This document shows, piece after piece, positions 18,907-30,030 of a stretch of DNA of 64,000 nt; positions within the stretch are counted from its first letter, which is position 1; each line of letters opens with the position of its first letter. The DNA is taken from the NCBI GenBank assembly GCA_963838235.1, contig CAWIQJ010000001.1, positions 124,001 to 188,000 of the forward strand, read 5' to 3'. Both the position numbers and the translations under genes were made by a program. Below the pieces are notes generated by a model, which was not told where the DNA came from, made no database searches, and saw nothing but the letters and a program-made list of their open reading frames with translations. The DNA is from JAFECT01 sp963838235 (GTDB lineage: Bacteria; Pseudomonadota; Alphaproteobacteria; Caulobacterales; Caulobacteraceae).

Positions 18907-21900
18907 TTACCCACCTTTATGTGAGGGCGCAGCTGCCTCTGCCGATTCGTTGTTGATCTTGACGACCATCCACCGGTGGACGTTGCCGTCGATCTCAAAT
19001 TCGATCTCGTCGTCTTCACTGGCGCCTAGCAAAGCCGCGCCGGAGGGGTGTCGCGCAGAGATGATGCCAAGATCTGGATCATGTTTGTCCTCGGTCAGCC
19101 TGACGATACGAACTCGCGCGTCGCCACTGATCTGTATCTGCACGTGATCGCCAATCCGGACGCCGCCGGTGGCCATTTGGCCCTGTGCTTGCGAGGGCGC
19201 TGGTTCAATCTCGCGCAACTCCACGTTCTCACTCTGGGAGACGGTGCGAAATTCGGTCCAGACTGTCGGCGTATCGTCGTTCCCGATTGGCTCAATGCCC
19301 AACGACGTCAACGCATGGACGAGGTCGTCCATGCAAGACTCAGGATCGATCCGAAAGCTGGATCCCCAGCAGCGCCAGAACCGCCATCCCACGCGCTCCA
19401 TGGTCCTTTGACGTCCGAGGTCTTCGGCCCACTTTTCCGGTCCATGGTATTGGTCGCCGTCGAGCTCAACGGCGAGGCGGCGATCATCACGGCCTTCTAC
19501 CACGAGATCGATTGAGAAGGGGCCGACTTTCACCTGCGGCTGGACGCGGTAACCGAGTTTGAGCAATCGGCTGAGTACATCGCGCTCGAAGCCCGATTGG
19601 CAGAGCGCCAGGAGATCGCCGGCAGGCCTAACTCTTCCCTCCATGGGGTTCTTGAAATGCCGAAGGACTTTTGCTTTGAGATCGTATGGTTTGAGCATCT
19701 CCTCAGTCACCGACCGAAAGAGGTATTCGCGGTCGCGAGCACGTGAGAGGGCAACGTTAAAGCGCTGTTGGAAAGTTAGAGTCGTCTTTGAGGTGCGAGT
19801 TGTAGGGCATTCCACCATGCTCAGGAACATGATGTCGCGCTCCTTGCCCTGGAATACCGCTGAGTCGCCGCAGGCTACATCGTGACGAAGATAGGCCTCC
19901 TCGCCAATTCGCTCCAGCAACATGCTTTGGATCAACTGCGCTTGTTTGGCGCCGATAAGAGACACCACTCCGATCGATCGGTTGCCCATCTTGGGGTCGG
20001 TGACTATGCGGCTGATTTCGTCCACGATCGCCACGGCTTCGGCGAAATTTCGGTTCGATTTATCTTTGCGTCCGTGAACAACGTGCACATCGACTAGAGG
20101 CGGCGTCAACCGTTCCGATATCTTAGGCACGCGCACCGGCACTATGTCGTCCGTGTAGAACTGGAAGCTGAATCGGATAATCGGTTCGACACAGCGGAAG
20201 TGTTCTCTGAGCATAATGCGTCTGCCGGGGAAGCTTGCCAGCGCCAGGTCATAAAGAGAGTTCCCGGGCAGCATCAGAGACCCGAAGGGCTGGCCATCGA
20301 GATAGTGCATCCGGAGGGAGCGGATGGCGCGCTCCTCGATGAAGGCGGCTGTGGGGCTAACCTGTTTGTCGTCACCAACGATGAGGACTTTCTTTGCTCG
20401 AAGCAGAGCCGGTAGCGCTGAGATGTCGGATTGCGACGCCTCGTCGATGATTACCAGGTCAAACGACCCCAACGTCGAGGGCAAACTTTCGGAGATTCGC
20501 CAACTCGGCATAATCCAGCACGGTACAGCAGCGTAGGAAAACTCCATTGCGTCGCGAGCGTCTCGCCGCAATCTAGATGCGCTCTTGCCGGTGCCTTTGC
20601 CAATTCTACGAATTGCCGTGAGAAACATCTGCAGGGCGGCGTCAACCCTGCGCGTAATCCTCGCTTTTAGCGTCAGCAGCGTCCGCAATCGCACTATGTC
20701 GTGAAAGAGCCGTCTCGTCTCTTCCTCTGCCGCACGTCTTTGGTCATCCAGTTCGTGTAAGCGGGCGCGTCCATCGATGGCCCGCAGGTGTGCGTCTGCT
20801 TGCGCCCAGTTCCAGGCGTCTCTCCAATCTGAAGGCGTCCAAGGGTCTTCGATGCCGTTGACAGGATTGTTGCAGATCGCGAACGCCCACGCCGGCGCGT
20901 TGGATTCTCTGATGTTGGTGGCTACCTGTGCCACAGTCTGAAGGTGAGGCCGCAAGTTTCGAATGCGAACCAGGTCGGTAAGCAGCTCGTTCCAGTCCGA
21001 CGAGATTTGATTTGTGAGTAAATCTGGATTGCCGACCGACTCTGATAAGAAGTCTTTGAGCCTTCCGACTATTCGGCCTGAACAGGCCGCAAGCACCTCG
21101 TCTGCACCTGTCAGCATTAGACGGACACCGCTCAAGCGCCGACGCGAGGCCTCTGTTCGGACGATCTCTGCGGCACGCCTCGCCTCGTCGAGGTCCACAT
21201 TGATTGCGTTGGCATTCAATCCATGCGGAAACAACTGCGGCACCTCTAGTTCGATAAGAGGTACCTGACGTTGCACGGCATCGATCACAGTGTTGATGCG
21301 TTCAAGTAAGGGTTGAAGTGCGCGGGTCGCATCGTCGAGGTCTTGTGGCAATGCGGGAAGCGCGAATTCCACGGCCAACGCCCTCCAGCGAGCTAAGCCT
21401 TTGCCGACCCGCTTTCTCCAAGCGAGGAACTGGGCGACACGACGCCATTCCGAGGCGTCTGCTGGGGGTTTCTCGAGAATGCGGATGGCGCCAAATTCAG
21501 CCTTGATGCTGGAACGGCCAAGATACGTAGCGCGAACGGTCGCTGCCCCGCCGCCGCCCGATCGACGGCTTCGACGAGCTCAGGTTGGAGTTGAGTTCGT
21601 GGGGCGCTGTGACGCCGTAGGAAGCCATCCTGCTGCGATCACGCACACTTTCGCCCAGTGCGGCCACCAGTGTGATGAAGGGTCGGCTGAATTCAGCATC
21701 GAGGCCGTGGCGACGCCAAAAGTCATACAGCTTCGCAAGCCAGGGAGATTCGGCGCACGTTTGGTGAACGGCAACTATTGCCTCAACCGCCTGCGCAAGA
21801 GCGTTAGCCCGCGGCAGAGCATCGATCGCGGTCGAAGACATCACCGGAGAAGTCCGCCAGCTGGCGTCGCTCGATATGGGCTGCGTCCGCCAAATCTTGA

Positions 21901-24255
21901 TGGATCGCAATCAGCATGCCGACATCCGGAAGGTCAGACACGCTGGGAAGTGTCGCGTCCAGATAGTCGAGATCTGGCCCGAGGGCCTTTCGAGCTGCAC
22001 GTAGAGCGGCGACGTCTTCTTCAGTCACGAGGGGTTCTTGCACGTCAATAAGAGCCGGCCGATCAATAAACCACGCGTAACGCTCTCGATCACGAACCAC
22101 GCGCTCGGCAAGCTCGATCGGAAGAACGCCATCTGCGCCCACGCCAGCACCGACGGTCCGAAGATGCTTTTCGGCAAATTGATGCATCTCCGCGTCTATT
22201 GAAGCGGTTCGGCGCCGAAGTTCTGTTATGCGCCGCTCACCATCTAGGATTTCACGCTCAGTTGGCTTCGGGTCTAGGGATGCGATCTTTGAGGCGAGAA
22301 TATTGACCGTAGCCTCAAGCTGTTTGAGACCTTCCCGTTCGGAAGTCAGCAGACTGATGGCAAGGTCCCGTATCCCGTCCGGAATCTGATCGCGAAGAAC
22401 GGTCAATGCGCCTTCGCTCTTCGAAGTCACCAGGACGCGCCGACCTGTTGCAAGGTAATGACAGATAATGTTTGCGATGGTGTGGGTCTTGCCGGTTCCG
22501 GGAGGTCCTTGGACGACAACGCCTTCGATCTCGGGGCGCTCCAATTGGTCTACAATTGCGACCTGTTCGTCGTTGAAGGCCTTTGGAAAATAGAATTGCG
22601 GTGTTGCTGTCCGCTGAGCTTCAGTCTCCGCGCCTTCGATTGAAGCGGTAGGACCACCAGTAGACGGGCCGCCGATCAGACGCTCCGATGCTCGGCAATA
22701 GCATATAGGTCGGCTCGTTTGATGGCTCGCTGACGAGGGCAATTGCGGGCCCCGGTAGGACATCAACCGCTTCCACCGCAGACTTCAGGCGTTCAAGATC
22801 TGCGGTGAAGAAGTTCTCAGAACGCGGCCGAGCGTAGAGCGCCCACGTATCAGTGATGGTGAGGTTGGGGCCGGCCGCAGGAACCTTCCGATCTTCATGG
22901 CTTGTATGATCCGGGTGGAAACGGCCGTTACGATCAAACTGAGCGCAGGCATAGCGAAGTATGGGTGTGAACGTATCTCGTTCGAATGGAGACAATTCTC
23001 GGTCTGGCGCTAGCTTGACGAGGTGTTCGCGCGCGAACTTGGCAACCAAGTCAGTGCCGGGATTTTCCATTGCAGCAAACGGTTTCAACGCCACTATCGG
23101 GTCAGTGCCGCGCGGGCGAACTGTGATCGCGCCTGCGTCGTCGAGCTCAAGCTCAACAAGCTGCTCGACGATAGGATGGTCCAGTTCGTTCGGGGGTAAG
23201 GTCCAACGTGCAACGCCAATACCCCACACGACCTCCAACGGCCGGTCTGATCCCTCGAGCTTCAACGCCTGTTGTAGGCTGAAAAGTCGATCATAGATGT
23301 CGATGGTGTCTCGGCGCGGACGCTCGGCTTCAGCCCACGGCGTCCAGTTCTCGGCGATGTAGTTGTCAACCGCTGACCTTAATTCCGGAAACCGTTCTAG
23401 TCGTAGTATGACGTCCTTGAGATTCTGACCTGGCGCGGCCTTCAGTGTTGGCGCCACATCAGGCGACGATCAACGGCGCCGGTTGCAACTAAGCGTTCGA
23501 CTTCGTCTACTGCGACCAGCGCTGTTCGCAATGCTTCAATCACTGGTGGTTTGAACGGATCACGGCTTAGAGTGAGCCAGTCGTTCGCGAGCAGGGGTGG
23601 TTCAGGAGGATCGATACGCCGTAACCGATCGACCTTGAGATACACTGGGCCATCGTCGTCGCTCAGATCGTGTCGGATACCTATACGGTGGCGCAATTCG
23701 TCCTCGTAGAGGACGAGGTTCTTATAGCTCGCAAGTGACCAGATCGGTTTCGCGGAAAGCTCCACTAGCGTCCGGACATAGTCGATGAGCTGTGTCACTC
23801 CGCGTTGCGCTGGAGACTGCGGCACGTCCTTGGATGCCGGGGGTTCGTGCCGTACGCTGCGCGTGCGCTGAACTTGTATCCATATCGCCTGCGGTCTGTG
23901 ACGGCGCGCGATCTAACTCATCTGGAGGATCGATGTCATCTCGGCGAGATGTGGTCATCTGGTCGTCTCTCCCGTCAGGCTCAAGAAGCGGGGCGTCAGC
24001 ATCGGTTTGCGGCCCATAGACGCTCTGCAGGGGAGCTCGGGCGCGTTGGGAACTAATGGTGGGGTCGAGGCGTAAATCTTCGGTTGCCCCGCCAAGTCGC
24101 TTTTTGATGAGCCGCGCCAGACTGGCGGCACGTGTCGTCGATCTGTGGCCGAGTTCGTCCAAAATCGAGCGCAACCGCTCTTCGTCTTTCAACGAAGCAG
24201 AACAGAGACGTTCGAGGTCTTCGACCCTCGCATTTCGATACGGTCGCGCCAACAT
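18907..24255 (-). CDS. Very large SF1 helicase with C-terminal Vsr/DUF559-like nuclease and GreA-C-like domain (frame interrupted)
   Basis: One leftward gene of about 1,780 residues, rebuilt from six consecutive open segments joined at single-base breaks near 23840 (a C-run), 23455, 22650, 21835 and 21550. The N-terminal 700 residues are poorly conserved. Walker A VVQGPPGTGKTHTIANI lies at about 22470-22520 and motif II LVIIDEASQSDIS at about 20420-20465, followed by GDDKQVSPT, LREHFRC and QRFNVALSRAR, as in Upf1-like SF1B helicases. A PD-(D/E)XK-like nuclease of the DUF559/Vsr-like (MTES_1575) type follows at about 19610-19380 (FSIDLVV, LAVELDGDQYHG). The last 80 residues resemble the GreA/GreB C-terminal domain (DPDLGIISARHPSGAALLG). 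Composition is visibly lower in GC than on either side. This fits a phage-defence helicase-nuclease; function is inferred. Confidence 0.8.
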
Positions 24256-24416
24256 ACCCTCGTCGGACGTTTTACGCGTCTAGGTATATCGCCATTTGGC
24301 TGGACCACGGCCTTTGGTGCAACTGATACCGGGTCATTTACGGGGTCGATGCTAGCGGCCGCCCGCGACTGGGCGGGCTGGGGGCACACCAAGCCTGTGC
24401 TTTTCGAAAGCGGCCG

Positions 24417-24746
24417 CTAAACCGCCAACTGGTCTTTGTGCGTGATGGTCCAGGTCGAGAAGTAGTCCGGGTCCTCGATCTCTTCGCCGGTGGTCTCCAG
24501 TTTGTAGAGACCGGGGCGGGCGGCCTTGAACGGCGAGAGTTCGCCGGGCAGGGCCAGCTTGGTGCCGGTGCGGATGCCCAGGCAGTCGATGAAGATGCCG
24601 TTCTTCGGATCGACCAACTCGATGCGGCCGTAGGCGTGCTCGAGCAGGAGTTGCTTGCCGCGCGCGTCCACATGCTGCAGCTCGACCAGCGTCAGTTTGC
24701 CGACCAGTTCGGCCTCGGCGTTTTCCCAGGTGATCTCTGCCGGCAC
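24417..24746 (-). CDS. Conserved hypothetical protein
   Basis: Not recognised. The 109-residue product starts at a GTG (VPAEITWENAEAELVGKLTL), is acidic and beta-rich, and ends YFSTWTITHKDQLAV. There is no signal peptide or membrane segment. The longer reading frame back to 24842 runs into the thiD coding region, so the GTG at 24746 is preferred. It is divergent from thiD with a 49-nt gap that must hold both promoters. Composition matches the core genome, so it lies outside the helicase island. Confidence 0.6.
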   Translation of the reverse strand: MPAEITWENAEAELVGKLTLVELQHVDARGKQLLLEHAYGRIELVDPKNGIFIDCLGIRTGTKLALPGELSPFKAARPGLYKLETTGEEIEDPDYFSTWTITHKDQLAV

Positions 24747-24795
24747 GCGTCTTGGTCCTTCCCTCAGGGGTTCGCCTGGGGATATGCCACGCCTC

Positions 24796-25620
24796 ATGGG
24801 GCCGAAAAAGGCAAAGAATGCAAAAGGCCGGGTCCTGGCCATCGGGGGGTCCGACCCGGGCGGCGGGGCCGGCGTCCAGGCCGACCTGAAGACTGTCGGC
24901 GCGCTCGGCGGCTACGCCCTGACTGCGCTCACCGCCGTCACCGTCCAGGACACCCAGGGGGTGCGCGAGGTCTTTCCGGTCCCCGCTCGCCTGGTCGAGG
25001 CCCAGGCCAGGGCCGTGCTGGCGGACCTCGGGGCCGATGCGGTGAAGACCGGCATGCTGGGCTCGGCCGAGACCGTGCGCGTGGTGGCCAGCCTGCTGGC
25101 TGGGCCGGCCAGGGGACTGCCGGTGGTGATCGACCCGGTGCTGGCTTCGACCTCGGGCGCGGTCCTGCTGGAGCCGGGCGCCCTGAAGGCCTTCCGCAAC
25201 CAGATGGTCCCCCACGCGACCCTGATCACGCCCAACCTGCCGGAGGCTGAGGCCTTGACCGGTCTCGCCTGCGACAGCCTCGACGACCGGCGCCGCGCGG
25301 CCGAGGCGCTGATGGCGATGGGGGCAAAGGCGGTGCTGGTGAAGGGCGGGCACGGCCGCGGTTCGACGGTGATCGACCTGTTGGTGACCGCCGACGGCGA
25401 GACCCTGTTCGAAAGCCCGCGGCTGCGCACGCGCCACACCCACGGCACCGGCTGCACCCTGGCGTCGGCCATCGCCACCGGCCTCGCCTTCGGCCTGCCG
25501 CTGGTCGAGGCGGTGGGCCAGGCCTGGGCCTATACGGCCGACGCGATCCGGCACGCGCCCGGACTCGGCAAGGGCCACGGACCGCTGCAGCATTTCTGGA
25601 TGGACCGTCAGAAAAAATAG
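24796..25620 (+). CDS. thiD: Hydroxymethylpyrimidine/phosphomethylpyrimidine kinase
   Basis: Phosphorylates HMP and HMP-P for thiamine synthesis. The 274-residue ribokinase-fold protein has VLAIGGSDPGGGAGVQADLK, VIDPVLASTSGAVLLE, ITPNLPEAEALTG, VLVKGGHG and the anion-hole/catalytic stretch THGTGCTLASAIA. The ATG at 24796 is chosen; another in-frame ATG lies 12 nt upstream. No other thiamine gene is nearby. Confidence 0.93.
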   Translation: MGPKKAKNAKGRVLAIGGSDPGGGAGVQADLKTVGALGGYALTALTAVTVQDTQGVREVFPVPARLVEAQARAVLADLGADAVKTGMLGSAETVRVVASLLAGPARGLPVVIDPVLASTSGAVLLEPGALKAFRNQMVPHATLITPNLPEAEALTGLACDSLDDRRRAAEALMAMGAKAVLVKGGHGRGSTVIDLLVTADGETLFESPRLRTRHTHGTGCTLASAIATGLAFGLPLVEAVGQAWAYTADAIRHAPGLGKGHGPLQHFWMDRQKK

Positions 25621-25668
25621 CCGCGGTGTCCGGTGGAATGCTTCGCGGACCCGGCCTATTCCACGCCC

Positions 25669-26481
25669 ATGCGCCAGTGGACCGTCGACGCCTTCGCCGC
25701 CGCGCCGTTCAAAGGCAACCAGGCCTGTGTGGTCGAGCCGTTCGCGGCCTGGCCCGAGGATGCGTGGATGTTAGCCCTCGCCGCCGAGAACAATCAGGCG
25801 GAGACCGCCTTTCTGTTGAAGACCGACCAGCCCGACCGCTTCGGCCTGCGCTGGTTCACCCCCAAGCTCGAGGTGCCGTTGTGCGGGCACGCGACGCTGG
25901 CGTCCGCGCATGTGCTGTTCGACGAGCTCGAGCTGAAGGCCGACGCCATCGTGTTCGAGACGCTGCGGTCGGGACATCTGATCGTCTATCGCAAGGACGC
26001 GCTCTACGAGATGGACTTCCCCGCCGATCCGCCGAAGCGCACCGAGGTTCCCGCCGGGCTTGCGGACGCGCTGGGCGCGCCGCCGACGGAAGTGTGGGCC
26101 GGCGCCTATCTGGTCGCGGTCTACGACGAGGCGAAGACGGTGCGCGGTTTGAAACCGAACATCGCCGCGCTCGAACCGATCGCGGGCGAAGCCACCGGCG
26201 GTCGCGGTAACATCTGCGTCGCGGCGCTGTCGGACGATCCCGAATACGACGTGATCGATCGCTTCTTCGCGCCGGGTTCGGGCATTGCGGAGGACCCCGC
26301 GACCGGCTCGATGCACTGCATCCTCGGGCCGCTGTTCGCCGACAAGCTCGGCCGCGCCGAAGTGAAGTTTCACCAGGCCTATCCCGGCCGCGGCGCCGAC
26401 ATCACCACCGAGATGCGCGGCGACCGCATCCGCCTGAAGGGCCGCGCGCGCACCATTCTGGAAGGGCGGCTGCGGTTCTAA
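25669..26481 (+). CDS. PhzF family isomerase/epimerase
   Basis: A 270-residue protein with the two-fold DAP-epimerase-like PhzF domain: VDAFAAAPFKGNQACVVEPF at the start, the catalytic Glu in NNQAETAFL, LRWFTPKLEVPLCGHATLAS, and IAEDPATGSMHCILGP in the second half. Most members have unknown substrates; no phenazine genes are nearby. The ATG at 25669 fits the family N terminus better than the GTG at 25633. Confidence 0.9.
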   Translation: MRQWTVDAFAAAPFKGNQACVVEPFAAWPEDAWMLALAAENNQAETAFLLKTDQPDRFGLRWFTPKLEVPLCGHATLASAHVLFDELELKADAIVFETLRSGHLIVYRKDALYEMDFPADPPKRTEVPAGLADALGAPPTEVWAGAYLVAVYDEAKTVRGLKPNIAALEPIAGEATGGRGNICVAALSDDPEYDVIDRFFAPGSGIAEDPATGSMHCILGPLFADKLGRAEVKFHQAYPGRGADITTEMRGDRIRLKGRARTILEGRLRF

Positions 26482-26484
26482 AGT

Positions 26485-26515
26485 TCCTCCCCTACGGCCT
26501 TCGGCCGGGGGAGGA
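26485..26515. other. Strong intergenic hairpin between phzF and serC
   Basis: TCCTCCCC (26485-26492) pairs with GGGGAGGA (26508-26515), and CGGCC (26495-26499) with GGCCG (26503-26507), around a TTC loop: 13 bp with a TA bulge. There is no U-run on either strand, so a classic intrinsic terminator is unlikely. It may be a processed-end or leader structure. A serC RNA motif is known upstream of serC in alphaproteobacteria; whether 26482-26607 contains it needs a covariance-model search. Confidence 0.5.
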
Positions 26516-26607
26516 CCTGTCGCCGTTGAACCTTGTACGGACGTTTTTGCACGGGCGTGGCCTCTGGGCTCTTGCGCGGCGCGGCGGAAACGGAGAGAGC
26601 ACCGGCC

Positions 26608-27780
26608 ATGAACGCGCTGGAAAAACCCTCCCGCCGGCCGGAGCGGCCCTGGTTCTCCTCCGGTCCGACGGTGAAACGTCCGGGCTGGACGCCCGAGGCG
26701 TTGAACTCCGCATTGCTCGGCCGCGGCATTCGCGCGCCGGCGGTGCTGGCGCGGCTGAAGCAGGCGATCGAGCTTACCCGCGAGGTGCTGCAGGTTCCCG
26801 CCGGTTATCGCGTCACCTTCACGCCCGGCTCCGACACTGGCGCCATGGAAGCGGCGATGTGGTCGCTGCTCGGCCCGCGCCCGGTGCAGAGCCTCGCCTA
26901 CGAGAACTTCGGCCTCGTCTGGGCCGCCGACCTGCTGCAGCATCTCGACGTGGAGGCGGAAGCGTTCGAGGCGCCCTACGGCGAGATGAGCGACCTTTCC
27001 CGCGTCGATCCGAACAAGGATCTCGTCTTCGTCTGGAACGGCACCACCTCGGGTGCGCGCGTGCCCAACGCCGACTTCATCGCCGCCGATCGCGAGGGCC
27101 TGACCATCTGCGACGCGACCTCGGCCGCGTTCGCCATGCCGCTCGATTGGGCGAAGCTGGACGTGGTCACCTTCTCGTTCCAGAAGGCGCTGGGCGGCGA
27201 GGCGGGGGTGGGCGTCTTGGTGCTGTCGCCGCGTGCGATGGAGCGGCTCGCGACCTACAAGCCCACGCGTCCGGTACCCAAGGTGCTGCGTCTGCAAAAG
27301 ATCGACGGCCGCCCCGACGAGGAGCTGATCGGCGGAGCGCCGTTTAACACCTATTCCATGCTCACCGTCGAAGACTGGATCGACGGCCTGCGCTGGGCCG
27401 CGCGTGTCGGCGGGGTGGGCGAGCTGATCCGGCGCACGGGCGAGAACTTCGCCGTGCTCGACGCCTGGGTGAAGCGCACGCCGTGGATCGAGTTCCTGGT
27501 CAAGGACCCGGCGATCCGGTCGGAGACCTCGGTGGTGCTCGAGTTCATCGACCCGGCGATCCGCGCCCTGCCGGCCGCCGGCCGGGCCGAGTTCGGGGCC
27601 AGGCTCTGCACCCTGCTGGAGCGCGAGGGCGTGGCGTTCGACATCAACGCGCACCGCATGGCCCCGCCGGGCCTGCGCATCTGGTGCGGCTGTACGGTCG
27701 AGCGGGACGACGTCGAGGCCCTGACGCCCTGGCTCGAATGGGGCTACGCCTCGGTCATGGCCGAACTCGCCGCCGGTTAG
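26608..27780 (+). CDS. serC: Phosphoserine aminotransferase
   Basis: Makes 3-phosphoserine from 3-phosphohydroxypyruvate and glutamate, with PLP. The 390-residue protein has FSSGPTVKRPGWTPEAL at the N terminus, TPGSDTGAMEAAMWSLLG, the Asp of DATSAAFAMPL and the PLP lysine in VTFSFQKALGGEAGVG. This is the alphaproteobacterial SerC type. The ATG at 26608 starts the conserved N terminus. serA, often directly downstream, is not here; two palindromic repeats and purA follow. Confidence 0.94.
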   Translation: MNALEKPSRRPERPWFSSGPTVKRPGWTPEALNSALLGRGIRAPAVLARLKQAIELTREVLQVPAGYRVTFTPGSDTGAMEAAMWSLLGPRPVQSLAYENFGLVWAADLLQHLDVEAEAFEAPYGEMSDLSRVDPNKDLVFVWNGTTSGARVPNADFIAADREGLTICDATSAAFAMPLDWAKLDVVTFSFQKALGGEAGVGVLVLSPRAMERLATYKPTRPVPKVLRLQKIDGRPDEELIGGAPFNTYSMLTVEDWIDGLRWAARVGGVGELIRRTGENFAVLDAWVKRTPWIEFLVKDPAIRSETSVVLEFIDPAIRALPAAGRAEFGARLCTLLEREGVAFDINAHRMAPPGLRIWCGCTVERDDVEALTPWLEWGYASVMAELAAG

Positions 27781-27789
27781 GCATCACCT

Positions 27790-27860
27790 GTGTGCTGGAT
27801 TTGAAGTTCGCTCCCGTCAGGGTCATAGGTCATTGCGAACTTCAAATCCAAAAAGCACAC
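27790..27860 (+). repeat. Palindromic intergenic repeat, copy 1 (BIME/REP-like)
   Basis: A 22-bp inverted repeat: GTGTGCT plus GGATTTGAAGTTCGC (27790-27811) pairs with GCGAACTTCAAATCC (27835-27849) and AGCACAC (27854-27860). A 4-nt AAAA bulge lies on the right side at the junction of the two blocks. The unbulged arm runs into CTCCCG. No coding potential. It shares its core and layout with the copy at 27877-27951, in opposite orientation. Confidence 0.85.
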
Positions 27861-27876
27861 TGGAATCGTGGGATTG

Positions 27877-27951
27877 CTAGTGTCCTTATCGAATTCGAAG
27901 TTCGTCGGCGGTCGCCACAAGCGGGAGCGAACTTCGAATTCGGGACACTAG
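27877..27951 (-). repeat. Palindromic intergenic repeat, copy 2, inverted (BIME/REP-like)
   Basis: A 24-bp inverted repeat: CTAGTGTCC (27877-27885) and CGAATTCGAAGTTCG (27890-27904) pair with CGAACTTCGAATTCG (27928-27942) and GGACACTAG (27943-27951). A 4-nt TTAT bulge is on the left. On the minus strand the unbulged arm reads GAAGTTCGCTCCCG, the same as copy 1 on the plus strand. The two are therefore an inverted pair 16 nt apart. Confidence 0.85.
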
Positions 27952-27997
27952 CGCGGGAACTCGTCTATAGACGCCCGCGTTTCGAAAGGACGAGGAC

Positions 27998-29286
<1,289 letters not shown>

Positions 29287-29290
29287 GTCT

Positions 29291-29336
29291 GGGCCAGGAC
29301 TGAATCGGGGCCAGGACCGAGGTTTCGGGCCAGGAC
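29291..29336 (+). repeat. Three short direct repeats after purA
   Basis: GGGCCAGGAC occurs at 29291-29300, 29308-29317 and 29327-29336, each followed by YGA, with spacings of 17 and 19 nt. A GC palindrome (CCCGGTCCCGGGGCCCGGG) follows directly. The copies are on one helical face within about two turns, which could suit a DNA-binding protein. There is no coding evidence. Confidence 0.6.
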
Positions 29337-29439
29337 CGAGCCCGGTCCCGGGGCCCGGGCAAGGCCTGCGTAAGACTAACTTCACCACTTCTGTTGTATT
29401 TATTTCACAAGTCGCCCGCGGACTGCGCGGCGTTACCGC

Positions 29440-30030
29440 ATGGCAATCGGAATGGCGGGTGTAAACCTCGACAGCTGGATCAACATGGAACGGGCGGCGG
29501 TCCTGTTGCTCGACCCGAATCCGTTCAGCCAGCAGGTCGCCAAACAGATCCTCTTCGGCTTCGGCGTGCGCTCGCCCTATGTCTGCAGCACCGTGGCCGA
29601 GGCGCAGGAAATTCTCACCACCACTGAGGTCAACCTGGTGCTGATGAGCGACGTCCTCGGCGACGACAGCACCGGCTTCGATTTCGTGAACTGGCTGCGC
29701 CGCAATGTCGAAGAGCCGAACTGTTTCACGCCCGTCATCGTGCTCAGCGGTCACAGCAAGCGCGCCAACATCTCGGCCGCGCGCGACTGCGGCGCCAACT
29801 TCATCCTGGCCAAGCCGATCAGCGTGCGGGTGATGCTCGAACGCGTGCTCTGGGTGGCGAAAGAAAGCCGGCCCTTCGTCGACACCGGCAAGTATCTCGG
29901 CCCCGACCGCCGCTTTCACGATCGGCCCGAGAACAAACAACGCCGCCGGCGCAACGACCCGCCGCTCGAGGCGAACGGCGATGCGTCGGGCGCCGACAAC
30001 GATCAACCATTGCGGGGGACCGGATCATGA
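29440..30030 (+). CDS. Single-domain response regulator receiver with YxGPDRR tail
   Basis: A 196-residue protein. Residues about 18-140 form a receiver domain: VLLLDPNPFSQQVAKQIL (only one of the usual two N-terminal acidic residues), phospho-acceptor Asp71 in LVLMSDVLGDD, Ser in VIVLSGHSKR and Lys125 in ILAKPIS. The tail has KYLGPDRRFHDRP followed by a basic, then acidic, disordered stretch; no output domain is visible. A second possible start is Met5. It overlaps the Hpt-like gene by 4 nt, so the two are probably partners. Confidence 0.8.
   Translation: MAIGMAGVNLDSWINMERAAVLLLDPNPFSQQVAKQILFGFGVRSPYVCSTVAEAQEILTTTEVNLVLMSDVLGDDSTGFDFVNWLRRNVEEPNCFTPVIVLSGHSKRANISAARDCGANFILAKPISVRVMLERVLWVAKESRPFVDTGKYLGPDRRFHDRPENKQRRRRNDPPLEANGDASGADNDQPLRGTGS

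Noticed and set aside
24353..24419. 10-bp inverted repeat TAGCGGCCGC/GCGGCCGCTA flanking a 47-nt loop, right of the helicase island
   Set aside because: GCGGCCGC is self-palindromic and frequent in such GC-rich DNA; no T-run or att-like context. Not evidence of an island end.
25771..27654. 627-residue open frame antisense to phzF and serC
   Set aside because: Spans two well-supported genes and their spacer; composition-driven frame with no domain pattern.
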